The translations under genes and the position numbers were made by a program. The notes below the pieces were generated by a model, which did no database searches, had not been told where the DNA came from, and saw only the letters and a list, made by a program, of their open reading frames with translations. This document shows, in pieces, positions 15,798 through 25,397 of a stretch of DNA of 64,000 bases. Each line of letters starts with the position of its first letter. The stretch's first letter is position 1. The stretch comes from Croceimicrobium hydrocarbonivorans (lineage in GTDB: Bacteria > Bacteroidota > Bacteroidia > Flavobacteriales > Schleiferiaceae). The stretch spans positions 1,929,501 through 1,993,500 of the forward strand of contig NZ_CP060139.1 in the NCBI RefSeq assembly GCF_014524565.1, in the 5' to 3' direction.

Positions 15798-18700
15798 TTA
15801 ATGGCTTCGCTTTAAGCTTAGTTTGCTTTGGATATCATCAAAATCAAGGACTTCCCCTTCAAAACTGTCGGAAAACCACTCAATTGAATCGGCCAGAACC
15901 TCAGCTTTAACATAACTTTCATTTTCGGATAAAGCACGCTCCAGCATTTCCTGGCGCTGCAATTGCACCTCAATGCGATCGGTAACCTCCAAACCACTGT
16001 CCTTACGGAGATTTTGGATGCGGTTCACCAGCTCGCGGGCAATACCCTCTAATTTGAGTTTTTCGTCGATATGAATATCTAAGGCTACGGTGAGTTTGTT
16101 TTCACTCATCACCAACCATCCGGGAATATCTTCGGTATGAATTTCTACATCATTCAGTTCAATATTGAGCTTTTCGCCTTCGAGCTCCAACTCAATGACG
16201 CCTTGGCTTTCCAAGTCAGAAATTTGAGCTTGATCAAATTCACGTATGGCCGCAGCCACCTGCTTCATTTGCTTACCAAAACGAGGTCCGAGTTTTTTGA
16301 AGTCGGGTTTGATGCTCTTCACCAAAATACCCTCTACTTCGCGAAGTACTTCCAGCTCTTTAACGTTTACTTCCGCTAAAAGTATATCCTTAATACTCGC
16401 TAATAACTCTGCTTTATCGTCGCTCAGGGCGGGTACCATAATTTTCTGCAGCGGTTGACGCACTTTAATACGTTCTTTCTTGCGCAGAGATAATACCATG
16501 GAGCTCAAATTGCGAGCCGCGGCCATACGCTCATTCAAACGCAAATCAATGGCTTCTGCACGTACGTTTGGCCAATAGCTTAAGTGCACGGAATCACCCT
16601 TTCCTGGCTCTAAATCCTGATATAAACGATCGGCAAAGAATGGAGCGATTGGTGAGATCAATTGAGCTAAATTACGCAAGCAACGATACAAGGTTTCGTA
16701 GGCCATTTGCTTGTCTTCGCTCATCTCACCCTTCCAGAAGCGACGGCGGTTTAAGCGTACATACCAGTTGCTCAATTCCTCATCTACAAAGTACTCAATG
16801 GCACGAGCCGCCTTGGTAGGTTCGTAATCAGTATAGGCCTGTTCTACATTTACAATCAGTTCCTGTAAACGCGATAATATCCAACGGTCTAGTTCAGGAC
16901 GTTTTTCCCAAGGGGTCTCCTGACTTTCGTTGAAGGCAAAACCATCGATATTGGCGTAGAGCGCAAAGAAGTTATAGGTGTTGTACAAGGTTCCGAAGAA
17001 GCGACGTTGCACTTCGGCCACCCCATCCAAATCAAATTTTAAGTTATCCCAGGGCGAGGCATTGCTAATCATATACCAGCGCACGGGATCACTGCCGTAT
17101 TTCTCAATGGTTTCGAAAGGATCAATGGCATTGCCTAAGCGCTTGGACATCTTCGCACCATCTTTATCCAGTACCAAGCCGTTGGAAACTACATTTTTAT
17201 AGGCCACCTTATCAAATACCAAACTGGCAATAGCGTGTAGGGTATAGAACCAACCACGAGTTTGATCTACGCCTTCTGCAATGAAGTCGGCAGGATAAAG
17301 GCTGTCAAATTTCTCTTTATTCTCGAAGGGATAATGCCATTGAGCATAAGGCATAGAGCCTGAGTCGAACCAAACATCAATCAGGTCTGCTTCGCGACGC
17401 ATGGGCTTACCACTGGGGGAAACTAATACGATTTTATCTACAATATGGCGGTGCAAGTCTACCTGATCGTAGTTGGCATCGCTCATGTCTTCCGGATTGA
17501 AATTGGCAAAGGGATGTTCCTCCATCAGGCCTTGAGCCACCGCCTGATCACAGGCTTCTTTAAGCTCGGCCACACTGCCAAAAATGCGACGTTCATTACC
17601 ATCTTCAGTAGACCAAATAGGTAATGGGATACCCCAATAACGAGAGCGGCTTAAGTTCCAGTCATTGGCATTTTCGAGCCAGTTTCCAAAACGACCTTCA
17701 CCGGTGCTTTTGGGTTTCCAATTGATGGTTTTATTTAAGGCTACCATCTTTTCGCGTTCCTCGCTTACGCGGATAAACCAGGAATCTAATGGATAGTATA
17801 AAATAGGTTTATCGGTACGCCAGCAATGGGGGTAGCTGTGGCTGTACTTCTCTACCTTAAAGGCTTGATTGCGCTCCTTCAGCAGGATGGAGATTTCTAC
17901 ATCCACCGATTTTTCGGGCGCTTCGCCATCGGCATAGTACTCGTTTTTAACGTAGAAGCCAGCATAAGGACCTACACCTTCACGGAAACGACCTTGGAGG
18001 TCAACCAGAGGAACAGGATTTTGGTTTTGATCGAGCACCAACATCGGTGGTACTGGGGGATTAGCTTCTTTCGCCACCTTGGCATCATCGGCACCAAAAG
18101 TGGGGGCCGTATGTACTATTCCGGTACCATCTTCGGTAGTAACAAAATCGCCTAAAATGATACGGAAGGCATTTTCAGCACCTTCATAAGGTAGGGCCCA
18201 ATCCAGTAATTGCTCGTAGCGCAGGTTTTCCAGATCACGACCAATACCTTCCCAAACTACGCGCCAGGGGGCTACTTTGGCTCCTACTTCGTAAGAATCC
18301 ATTTCGAGCTCGGCGCCTTCGGGCTTAAAGTATTTGGATACCAGGTTTTTCGCTAAAACCACCTTTTGCCGTTTTCCGGTATAAGGGTTATAGCTGTCTA
18401 TCATCTGATATTCAATCTTCGGTCCTACCGTAAGAGCCGTATTGGAAGGAAGGGTCCAAGGGGTGGTGGTCCAGGCGATATAATACACCAGATCATCCGC
18501 TTGCACGGCATCACCAAACACCTTTTGGAAGGCCTCATCGCGAGTGGCGATAAACTGCGCAATAGCAGAAGTATCTTTTACATCGCGGTAGCTACCAGGC
18601 ATATTTAATTCATGGGAGCTCAGTCCGGTACCCGCTTTTGGGCTATAAGGCTGAATGGTATAACCTTTATAGATAAGTTCTTTATCCCATAATTGCTTGA

Positions 18701-19193
18701 GTAGCCACCATACCGATTCCATGTATTTAGGTTGGTAGGTAACATAGGGATCGTCCATATCGACCCAATAACCCATCTTTTCAGTGAGCTCATTCCAAAT
18801 GTCGGTATAGCGCATTACCGCCTTTTTACAGGCTTCATTGTATTCTTCTACGCTGATGCTCTTACCGATATCCTCTTTGGTGATGCCCAATTCTTTTTCC
18901 ACTCCCAGTTCCACTGGTAAGCCATGGGTATCCCAACCCGCTTTGCGGTTTACCTGATATCCTTGCAGAGTTTTAAAACGACAGAAAATGTCCTTAATCG
19001 CACGACCCATAACGTGGTGAATACCCGGTTTTCCGTTAGCGGAGGGCGGGCCTTCGTAGAACACAAAACTTTCAGCGCCATCGCGGCTGCTAATGCTTTT
19101 CTTAAAGCTCTCATCCTCCTTCCAAAACTGAAGGATTTCTTGATTGATTTGAGCGAGGTTTAAGTGCTTGTACTCTTGGTATTTGCGAGACAT
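15798..19193 (-). CDS. ileS: Isoleucyl-tRNA synthetase
   Basis: The product has 1131 residues. The class I catalytic core has the HIGH-equivalent in YEGPPSANGKPGIHH near the N-terminus and the KMSKS-equivalent as KMSKRLGNAIDP. Between them lies the CP1 editing domain (TTTPWTLPSN, TEDGTGIVHTAPTFGADD). The C-terminal anticodon-binding region lacks the zinc finger of E. coli-type IleRS. The length and the KMSKR loop fit the long, eukaryote-like type found in Bacteroidota, which is often associated with mupirocin resistance; that association is from family knowledge and is not shown here. It charges tRNA-Ile and edits Val. Confidence 0.97.
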   Translation of the reverse strand: MSRKYQEYKHLNLAQINQEILQFWKEDESFKKSISSRDGAESFVFYEGPPSANGKPGIHHVMGRAIKDIFCRFKTLQGYQVNRKAGWDTHGLPVELGVEKELGITKEDIGKSISVEEYNEACKKAVMRYTDIWNELTEKMGYWVDMDDPYVTYQPKYMESVWWLLKQLWDKELIYKGYTIQPYSPKAGTGLSSHELNMPGSYRDVKDTSAIAQFIATRDEAFQKVFGDAVQADDLVYYIAWTTTPWTLPSNTALTVGPKIEYQMIDSYNPYTGKRQKVVLAKNLVSKYFKPEGAELEMDSYEVGAKVAPWRVVWEGIGRDLENLRYEQLLDWALPYEGAENAFRIILGDFVTTEDGTGIVHTAPTFGADDAKVAKEANPPVPPMLVLDQNQNPVPLVDLQGRFREGVGPYAGFYVKNEYYADGEAPEKSVDVEISILLKERNQAFKVEKYSHSYPHCWRTDKPILYYPLDSWFIRVSEEREKMVALNKTINWKPKSTGEGRFGNWLENANDWNLSRSRYWGIPLPIWSTEDGNERRIFGSVAELKEACDQAVAQGLMEEHPFANFNPEDMSDANYDQVDLHRHIVDKIVLVSPSGKPMRREADLIDVWFDSGSMPYAQWHYPFENKEKFDSLYPADFIAEGVDQTRGWFYTLHAIASLVFDKVAYKNVVSNGLVLDKDGAKMSKRLGNAIDPFETIEKYGSDPVRWYMISNASPWDNLKFDLDGVAEVQRRFFGTLYNTYNFFALYANIDGFAFNESQETPWEKRPELDRWILSRLQELIVNVEQAYTDYEPTKAARAIEYFVDEELSNWYVRLNRRRFWKGEMSEDKQMAYETLYRCLRNLAQLISPIAPFFADRLYQDLEPGKGDSVHLSYWPNVRAEAIDLRLNERMAAARNLSSMVLSLRKKERIKVRQPLQKIMVPALSDDKAELLASIKDILLAEVNVKELEVLREVEGILVKSIKPDFKKLGPRFGKQMKQVAAAIREFDQAQISDLESQGVIELELEGEKLNIELNDVEIHTEDIPGWLVMSENKLTVALDIHIDEKLKLEGIARELVNRIQNLRKDSGLEVTDRIEVQLQRQEMLERALSENESYVKAEVLADSIEWFSDSFEGEVLDFDDIQSKLSLKRSH

Positions 19194-19218
19194 TTACTTG
19201 TCGATTTTTAAAAGACTG

Positions 19219-19226
19219 CGAAGGTA
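19219..19226 (-). promoter_or_regulatory. -7-like box upstream of ileS
   Basis: The minus strand reads TACCTTCG, one base off TAnnTTTG. The same octamer precedes the AAA ATPase gene at 27928-27935. It lies 26 bases upstream of the ileS ATG and abuts the repeat array. Confidence 0.4.
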
Positions 19227-19231
19227 AGGAA

Positions 19232-19527
19232 ATATGTACGCTTTGCTTTTAGAACTTAGATCGTTTCACTGTTAGATTTTAGATCGCTGCGCTGTTAGAG
19301 CATAGAATTTAGACCGCTGCGCTATTAGAATTTAGACCGCTACGCTAGGAGAAATTAGATTGCAGTGCCAGTTCTCTGTGTGCCTCCGAGTTCTCGAAGC
19401 CAGAGTTTACGATGGCTGTACTCTGTGTTGAAGCAAAAGGGTCGCTATGCTCCAGAGTTAAGATCGCTGCGCTGTTAGATTTTAGACCGCTTCGCTATTA
19501 GAAGTTAGACCGCTTCGCTGTTAGAAT
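19232..19527. repeat. Degenerate 23-bp direct-repeat array in the ileS/channel intergenic region
   Basis: Two clusters of direct repeats (about 19232-19358 and 19458-19525) flank about 100 bp of non-repeat DNA. The unit is TTAGA, then YCGCTKCGCTR, then TTAGA plus two or three bases. TTAGA boxes start at 19256, 19279, 19309 and 19332, then (TTAAGA) 19458, 19482 and 19505, so the period is 23 or 24 with one 30. A degenerate copy sits near 19238 and another near 19441. There is no unique spacer, no inverted-repeat hairpin in the unit and no adjacent cas gene. The array fills most of the 387-bp gap between the divergent ileS and channel genes. Confidence 0.85.
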
Positions 19528-19580
19528 GCATTACAATTGTGAGAGCGCTAGCCCTTTCTTACTTTCGGGCTTAAATCCGA

Positions 19581-20639
19581 ATGATGCGCATTTTTAAAGC
19601 TTTCCTACTCTTCATTATAAGTACTTCAATTTGGGCTCAGGACTCCACCTTAACTATTGGCCTTAAACCCACACCGCCTTTTATAGTGCAAGAGGGTTCA
19701 GGTAGACCGGCAGGTTTGAGTTATCGCTTTTGGGAGCTTATTGATGATCAAGTGCCTGCGCGAGTGCAGTACCGCTGGTACGATGATATGGAGGGTATGT
19801 TGGAGGCTCTGGCCCGCGGAGAGGTGGATTTATCCATAAATCCCGTTACTGTTACCGAGCAGCGAATGGATAGCCTGGATTTTTCGCAACCCTACTTTAT
19901 CTCTGGTACAGCCATGGTCCGCCGTTCGGAAAGCAGTTGGATGGTATTCCTGGAGAATTTTTTTAGTCGGCAGTTCTTTTCTGCAATCGCCATTTTACTG
20001 GGTGTGATTTTACTCTTCGGAACCTTAGTGTGGTTCTTCGAACGTCGGCATCCTGAGGGCGTACAATTCCGGAAAAACTGGCGGGGTATATTCGATGGTT
20101 TTTGGTGGAGTGCCGTTACCATGACTACCGTGGGCTATGGGGATAAATCGCCCGAAACCAGTGGTGGTAGAACCATCGCTTTTATTTGGATGTTTACGGC
20201 CATACTACTCATCTCAGGTTTAACCGCCGGGGTGGCCTCTGCCTTAACGGTGAAAAGCATGGAAAGTAAAATTGAAAGCATTGAAGATTTAAGACGCTTT
20301 AAAACCGGGACCATCGATGCAACCGGAACTGCAGAGTATCTCGGGAATTATGGTTTGCCGGATAATTATTATGCCAGTGTAGAAGAGGGCTTTGAGGCTT
20401 TGCGAAAGGAAGAGATTGACATTTTTGTTTTTGATCGCCCGGTATTGCGTTTCTATTTGGAGAAAAGTGATAATCAAGACTTGGTATTAGACAGCCGAAA
20501 TTTGAAGACCGACTATTACAGTTTTACCTATCCTAAGGGGAGTCCTTTACGAGAGGCCCTAGACCCTAAAATTGTGAGAGCCTTAAAGTCGGATTCCTGG
20601 AATTTCATTTTGCGCAAAGCCAGCAAGGGACAGGATTAG
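19581..20639 (+). CDS. GluR0-like ligand-gated potassium channel
   Basis: The product has 352 residues. A signal peptide (1-20) is followed by the first lobe of a type-3 amino-acid binding domain (about 21-125), an M1 helix (131-153), a pore loop with the K+ selectivity filter TVGYGD (183-188), an M2 helix (197-222), then the second binding lobe (about 223-345). This split-clamshell order, S1-M1-P-M2-S2, is that of prokaryotic glutamate-receptor channels (GluR0). The conserved ligand-carboxylate Arg (R95 in TVTEQRMDSLDFSQPY) is present. I infer K+ flux gated by an extracellular amino acid or similar small ligand; the ligand identity is not evident. The neighbour downstream is a lipoprotein propeller, perhaps cotranscribed. 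Confidence 0.9.
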   Translation: MMRIFKAFLLFIISTSIWAQDSTLTIGLKPTPPFIVQEGSGRPAGLSYRFWELIDDQVPARVQYRWYDDMEGMLEALARGEVDLSINPVTVTEQRMDSLDFSQPYFISGTAMVRRSESSWMVFLENFFSRQFFSAIAILLGVILLFGTLVWFFERRHPEGVQFRKNWRGIFDGFWWSAVTMTTVGYGDKSPETSGGRTIAFIWMFTAILLISGLTAGVASALTVKSMESKIESIEDLRRFKTGTIDATGTAEYLGNYGLPDNYYASVEEGFEALRKEEIDIFVFDRPVLRFYLEKSDNQDLVLDSRNLKTDYYSFTYPKGSPLREALDPKIVRALKSDSWNFILRKASKGQD

Positions 20640-20671
20640 AAATAAAAGAATTCAGAATAAACAAATTGAAG

Positions 20672-21571
20672 ATGAAAAAGCAAGTACTTAGTTTAGGGCT
20701 AATAGCCTTGATGGGCATGCAGGCCTGTAATTCAGGAGCGGCAAATGAGGAGGGTCAAAATTCTTCAAAAGAGGAAGCGCCGCAAGAGGCTCCGGTTGAT
20801 GCAGAGACCGGTGTAAGCCTCGAGCCTCTTTGGGAAACCGATATGTGGTATCCTACCAATGAGTCGGTTTTATTGGATGAAAGTCAGGGTCTTTTGTATG
20901 TGAGCTGCATTGCGGGCAATCCGACCGATAAAGACGGCAAGGGTCATATTGCTCGTCTTAACTTGGATGGCACTATTATAGATTCAGCCTGGGCTCAGGG
21001 CTATAATGCCCCAAAGGGAATGTGTATTAGTAATGGGCGTTTGTATTTTACGGATATCGACCGCATAGTTTCGGTGTCCCTCGCAAATCCAAAGGACGAA
21101 TTGATCTTTCCCGTGCCGGGATCTACTTTCTTAAATGATATCACCCCAGGATTAAATGGAGTGTATTTTTCGGATATGAATACGGGTAAATTGCAGTATC
21201 TAGAGCAAGGTGTGGTGCATACTTTGAATGAGGATTTGACCGGTATTAATGGATTGAGCTTCTTCGAAAATGAGCTTTATGCGCTAACGGAGCAAGGTCT
21301 TTTGCGTCTGTCATTGGGTGGTGAAGTATTGGAAACCATTAATTCAGAATTAACTGGCGGCGATGGTTTGGTGCCTTTGGGTTCCAATCGTTTTATTGCC
21401 AGCAGATGGCAGGGTGAGGTTTGGTATCTAAATGGGGGACAGTCGACCAAATTATTGGATAGCAAAGCTGAGGAACTGCAAACTGCGGATATTGGCTATA
21501 ATGCTGCTGATCAGGTTTTATATGTACCTCGCTTTTTTGGGAATAAGGTTTCGGCTTTTAAAATGCATTAA
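20672..21571 (+). CDS. Lipoprotein with SMP-30/NHL-like beta-propeller
   Basis: I use the ATG at 20672; a TTG at 20666 would add only two residues. The product has 299 residues. The signal peptide ends in the lipobox MGMQAC (C19). An acidic linker (about 25-50) leads to six repeats of a propeller-like pattern (LLYVSCIAGNPTDKDGKGHI, then GLYFTDI-type, GVYFSDMNTGKL, and so on) that resembles SMP-30/gluconolactonase/LRE proteins. These fold as six-bladed propellers that often bind Ca2+ and hydrolyse lactones. I cannot identify the metal ligands with certainty, so a non-enzymatic binding role is equally possible. It lies 32 bases after the channel gene, on the same strand. Confidence 0.75.
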   Translation: MKKQVLSLGLIALMGMQACNSGAANEEGQNSSKEEAPQEAPVDAETGVSLEPLWETDMWYPTNESVLLDESQGLLYVSCIAGNPTDKDGKGHIARLNLDGTIIDSAWAQGYNAPKGMCISNGRLYFTDIDRIVSVSLANPKDELIFPVPGSTFLNDITPGLNGVYFSDMNTGKLQYLEQGVVHTLNEDLTGINGLSFFENELYALTEQGLLRLSLGGEVLETINSELTGGDGLVPLGSNRFIASRWQGEVWYLNGGQSTKLLDSKAEELQTADIGYNAADQVLYVPRFFGNKVSAFKMH

Positions 21572-21636
21572 CATGTGTTAAAAGCCAGTAAATAATCCCT
21601 TTAGTGTTCTTATTTAAAGGTAGTTAATAATCATTA

Positions 21637-21661
21637 TAATAATAATGCGATAATTATTATT
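21637..21661. repeat. AT-rich dyad in the 21572-21822 gap
   Basis: AATAATAAT and ATTATTATT arms surround GCGATA in an AT-rich stretch. There is no coding potential. It is probably DNA-structural or part of the promoter region for the metalloprotease gene; I see no clear TAnnTTTG box here. Confidence 0.4.
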
Positions 21662-21772
21662 AGTTCAAATTAAATAGGAAAAGATGATAAGCCCCTAATA
21701 ATGAGCATGATTTGTTTTAAGCATGATATTCTATTATTGAATTTCTAATGGTGCAACTTGCTTAACGTGTTT

Positions 21773-21823
21773 TTTTAATGTGATAAATAAACATCTTGAT
21801 AGATGTAAAAAATCACATTAAAA
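21773..21823 (+). promoter_or_regulatory. Nested inverted repeat abutting the start of the T9SS metalloprotease gene
   Basis: Perfect 12-bp arms, TTTTAATGTGAT (21773-21784) and ATCACATTAAAA (21812-21823), enclose a second small stem ACATC/GATGT (21791-21795, 21802-21806). The outer right arm ends on the first base of the ATG at 21823. As RNA it would bury the initiation region; as DNA it could be a paired operator. No assigned regulator lies next to it. Confidence 0.65.
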
Positions 21824-24800
21824 TGAAAAAACTTATCCTATTTCTGCTCGTATTTATTTTCGCTATTCAGTTAAAGTCTCAAGTGGCCTGTTCGGGCTTT
21901 TTTCCTGATTCATCCGGATTGGTTAGTGGTAGCCCTGAAGCTCTTAATTGCCAAAGCTTAAGCGTTGATTATCAGGGTAAGTATCGCTTACAACAGAGCT
22001 TTATTAGCAATAATACCACTGCAACTAAAACCGTAAAGGTGGCTATTCATGTTTGGCAAGATCATAGTGGTGGTGGGAATTGGCAAAATACCCCTGCAGA
22101 TATTCAGGTGCTGAGCTCCTTTATAGATATTGCTAGTAATCAATTTTTTGGAGCGAATGATCAGCCATCAGACCCTATAAGTGGAGTGCCATTTATTAAC
22201 GACACAAAAATTCGTTTGAATTTGGAAGGCATCTATTTTTATCCAAATACTTCCTATTTTCAAAGTAGTAGTGGGATTGGAATGAATGAATTTGCCATTG
22301 CTCAGAATCCGGAGTGCAGAGCTTTCATTAATATTCATATGTCTGCAAACCCCACTGCCACACACGCTTATGCCACATTTTCCCGTACTGGCCTGTCTCT
22401 GGAGCAAAACTATTTAATTTGGACAGGCTATCACGGAGATGGCACAGGAACAGGAAGTGGCGCCGTAGGGAATGGCAATTGGGCTGTATCTCAGTTATTA
22501 ACGCATGAATTAGGTCATATTCTGGGTTTGTGTCATACCAGTTGTTGTGACCCTTGCAAGGAGAGTATAGATCCTACGAATATTGATTTCCTTTCGGATG
22601 TATTTGTGGGCCCGCCATATAGTTACCATCAAGGAGGATGGTTATTGGATCCCTTTTCTTCTTCGAATACCGCTACGAATAACATTATGGGTAGTACCAG
22701 TGGTGCGGGTTATTTTTCTCCTCTTCAGATGGGTAGAATACACAGGTTGCTCTCGCTGGATAAAGATCGGTGGCGCTATGCTTCGGGCTACTCGGAAGAT
22801 CCTTTGGAAATAAGTCAGAATGAAGTTTGGGATTTTCCTATAAAGTTGTATCAAGACTTAGTGATTAAATCAGGCAGCACCCTCACGGTTCAATGTAAGA
22901 TAGAGTTTGTTAAAGAAGCAGGAATAATCATTGAGCCAGGTGCAGAATTAATCTTAGACGGTGGCCACCTTACTAAGACTAAGTATGAGACAGAGTGGAA
23001 GGGAGTTTACTTACATGGGAATTCTAATAGTGTCCAAACAGCACTTTTACAACCTAAAATCACCTTAAAAAATGATGCTCAGATTTCCTACGCCAAAGAT
23101 GCAATTACAACAATTGGTATAGGGGAAAATAATGAGTGGATCTGGGGAACTACAGGAGGCATAATTGATGCCCGCGATTCTAGATTTATCAATAATCGCA
23201 AGGATGTTGCCCTTCTAGCTTATATTTCTCCTAATGCGAAAAACGAAAAGTACCAAGCGTCTTTTATCAGATGTGAGTTTATTCGGAATTCCCTTTATCA
23301 ACATAGTGAAATGTTACCGAGCATTAGTATGTGGAAGGTAGCAGGAGTGAATATAGAAGGCTGCTTATTTAGAAACCTGAACTCTGGTGATAAACAATAC
23401 CATGGCGGGGGACTAAAATCTATTCAGGCTTCATACCGGGTGCATAATGCGACCAGTGGTGAAAATTGTCAATTTCAAGGGTATGCAGATGCACTTCGGA
23501 GCGATGATGATTTATCCGTTTCATTTCCAATTACTATTGTTGGAGCCACTTTTCATAATAACATTCATGCGATTTATTTAAATGCTTGTGAAAATGCCAA
23601 GATTGCACATAATCTTATTAATGTAAAAAGTGATCACAATTATAGTCCACCAGCCGGTGTTGGCTTTCAGGCTAAAGGCTATGGGGTGTACTTGGATTAC
23701 TGTTCCATTTTTGCTTTGCACGATAATGACATTCATAATTTGGATAATACCAATGTGGAGTCGGTGGGCATTGTGGTTAAGGACAATGGGGGAGCTTCAG
23801 ATCAAATCCAGCTTAATAAGATGGATAGATTTTATTATGGGGCTCAAGCAATCGGAAATAATCGAAATTCAAATTATCAACAGCTTGGACTGAACTTTAT
23901 CTGTAACGATTTTGGGAGCCAAAACCCTAATGTAAAAGATGTGCAGGTGGATCCTTTGGGCTTTATTGCCGGTACGCAGGGTCTCAGCGCTGGGCTGCCT
24001 AATAATCGTTTTAGTACTGGGGCCGGCAGCCGCCATTTCGATAATTTTGGACCCACGGTTTTTTACCCTTATGGTACAGGAGATACACGTGTGGTACCTA
24101 CGCATTATTTGAATCTTCAATTACAATCTCGACCGGCACCTGCGGACTTTAATGGCGAATGTCAGTCCTTACCAATGCCTCCCATTGTAAGCCCATCCGC
24201 TACAGTAACAGGCTTGGCCAATTTGAACACCAGCTTGCAAAACGACATTAATTTACGTCAACAGCTATTAGATGAAGGGAGCACGCCCAGTGTAGAAGCT
24301 CAGATTTTGTTTGCCTCAAGTCCGGCGGATTATCAAAGCCTTTATGTAGACCTGATGGATATGGCGCCTTATGTTTCGGATCAAAGCCTAGAAAAATTAA
24401 TTGCTTTGGAAAATTATCCAGAACTGGCCTTGCGAAATATTTTAATAGCCAATCCTCATGGAGCCCGTAATTCTTATTTATGGAAAATGCTCCTGGAAAA
24501 AGAGCCGGCACTTAGTCAGCAAACTTTGGACGATATTCAGAACGGGACCCAAACGATAACGGCTAAAGACCTCTTGGAAATGCAAATTGCCTCTAAACAG
24601 GTAAGCCGAGATTGGAGTTCCAAGCTCCTGTTAGAGTACTATGCCTCGCATATCGATTCGATGGGTATAGATAATTCAGATTTGATAAAAGTTCATTTGA
24701 AGAACAGAAATGAGGTCTATTTCCGCTATGCCTTAATAGACCTCTATATCTATGAAGAGAATCATGAGGCTGCCCAGGGGGAGTTGGATTTAATTCCTAC

Positions 24801-25344
24801 AGAATGTGCATTAGGTAGAGAAGAAGAGCAAGCCTATAACTGGATGAAGCAGTATTACAGCTTAATTATAAATTCGTCTGGACCCCTTGATGAAATGAGT
24901 GAATCTGCATTGATAAGCTTAAGGGATATTGAGCTTAATGGGAAGGGTTATGCAGTGGGTAGAGCCAGGGCGGCTCTTTTCCTCAACGGTCAGAATGTAG
25001 GCTATGTTGAGCCAGTTTTAACCGGGCTTGGAATGAAAAAATTAGCTTCCTCCTTTAGCTCAACAATGCGTCCGGATGTGGTGAATGCACAGTTTATACT
25101 CTATCCCAATCCCGCAACCGATTATGTGATACTACAATGGGATTGGTTAGAGCAAGGCTTGGAGGGTTCAGGTGAAGTTCAACTCTATGATGTATCTGGG
25201 CATTTGGTTAAAAGCGATCCTATTTTGGATTTACAGGATAATTCCCATCTATTTCGATGGCATAATTTAGCTGCCGGCCTTTATTTGTTGAAGTTGGAAC
25301 AAGCTGGAGTAACCTTATTTCAGCAGAAATTGCAAATTGAATAA
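21823..25344 (+). CDS. T9SS-secreted zinc metalloprotease with beta-helix and helical regions
   Basis: I choose the ATG at 21823 because a signal peptide (ending LKSQ) follows directly; an in-frame TTG at 21796 is less likely. The product has 1173 residues. Residues 50-310 form a zincin domain with HELGHILGLCH (228-238), an extended HExxHxxGxxH zinc site, and a Met-turn NNIMGS. Residues about 350-720 look like a right-handed parallel beta-helix (GGHLTKTKYE, many short strands with N/D turns). About 780-1070 is helical. The last about 85 residues are a type A T9SS sorting domain beginning YPNPATDYVILQW. I infer a cell-surface or secreted protease; the substrate is unknown. Confidence 0.85.
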   Translation: MKKLILFLLVFIFAIQLKSQVACSGFFPDSSGLVSGSPEALNCQSLSVDYQGKYRLQQSFISNNTTATKTVKVAIHVWQDHSGGGNWQNTPADIQVLSSFIDIASNQFFGANDQPSDPISGVPFINDTKIRLNLEGIYFYPNTSYFQSSSGIGMNEFAIAQNPECRAFINIHMSANPTATHAYATFSRTGLSLEQNYLIWTGYHGDGTGTGSGAVGNGNWAVSQLLTHELGHILGLCHTSCCDPCKESIDPTNIDFLSDVFVGPPYSYHQGGWLLDPFSSSNTATNNIMGSTSGAGYFSPLQMGRIHRLLSLDKDRWRYASGYSEDPLEISQNEVWDFPIKLYQDLVIKSGSTLTVQCKIEFVKEAGIIIEPGAELILDGGHLTKTKYETEWKGVYLHGNSNSVQTALLQPKITLKNDAQISYAKDAITTIGIGENNEWIWGTTGGIIDARDSRFINNRKDVALLAYISPNAKNEKYQASFIRCEFIRNSLYQHSEMLPSISMWKVAGVNIEGCLFRNLNSGDKQYHGGGLKSIQASYRVHNATSGENCQFQGYADALRSDDDLSVSFPITIVGATFHNNIHAIYLNACENAKIAHNLINVKSDHNYSPPAGVGFQAKGYGVYLDYCSIFALHDNDIHNLDNTNVESVGIVVKDNGGASDQIQLNKMDRFYYGAQAIGNNRNSNYQQLGLNFICNDFGSQNPNVKDVQVDPLGFIAGTQGLSAGLPNNRFSTGAGSRHFDNFGPTVFYPYGTGDTRVVPTHYLNLQLQSRPAPADFNGECQSLPMPPIVSPSATVTGLANLNTSLQNDINLRQQLLDEGSTPSVEAQILFASSPADYQSLYVDLMDMAPYVSDQSLEKLIALENYPELALRNILIANPHGARNSYLWKMLLEKEPALSQQTLDDIQNGTQTITAKDLLEMQIASKQVSRDWSSKLLLEYYASHIDSMGIDNSDLIKVHLKNRNEVYFRYALIDLYIYEENHEAAQGELDLIPTECALGREEEQAYNWMKQYYSLIINSSGPLDEMSESALISLRDIELNGKGYAVGRARAALFLNGQNVGYVEPVLTGLGMKKLASSFSSTMRPDVVNAQFILYPNPATDYVILQWDWLEQGLEGSGEVQLYDVSGHLVKSDPILDLQDNSHLFRWHNLAAGLYLLKLEQAGVTLFQQKLQIE

Positions 25345-25397
25345 TGGGTAATCATTCTGAGAGAAGATACCAGCTTGTAGGGAATTACTATCAGTCA

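Noticed and set aside
19232-19527. The regular repeats between ileS and the channel gene as a CRISPR array
   Set aside because: Units are near-contiguous direct repeats with no unique spacers of constant length and no cas genes nearby.
21773-21823. The TGTGAT/ATCACA arms as a single CRP/FNR site
   Set aside because: CRP-type half-sites are six bases apart; here the arms are separated by 27 bases.
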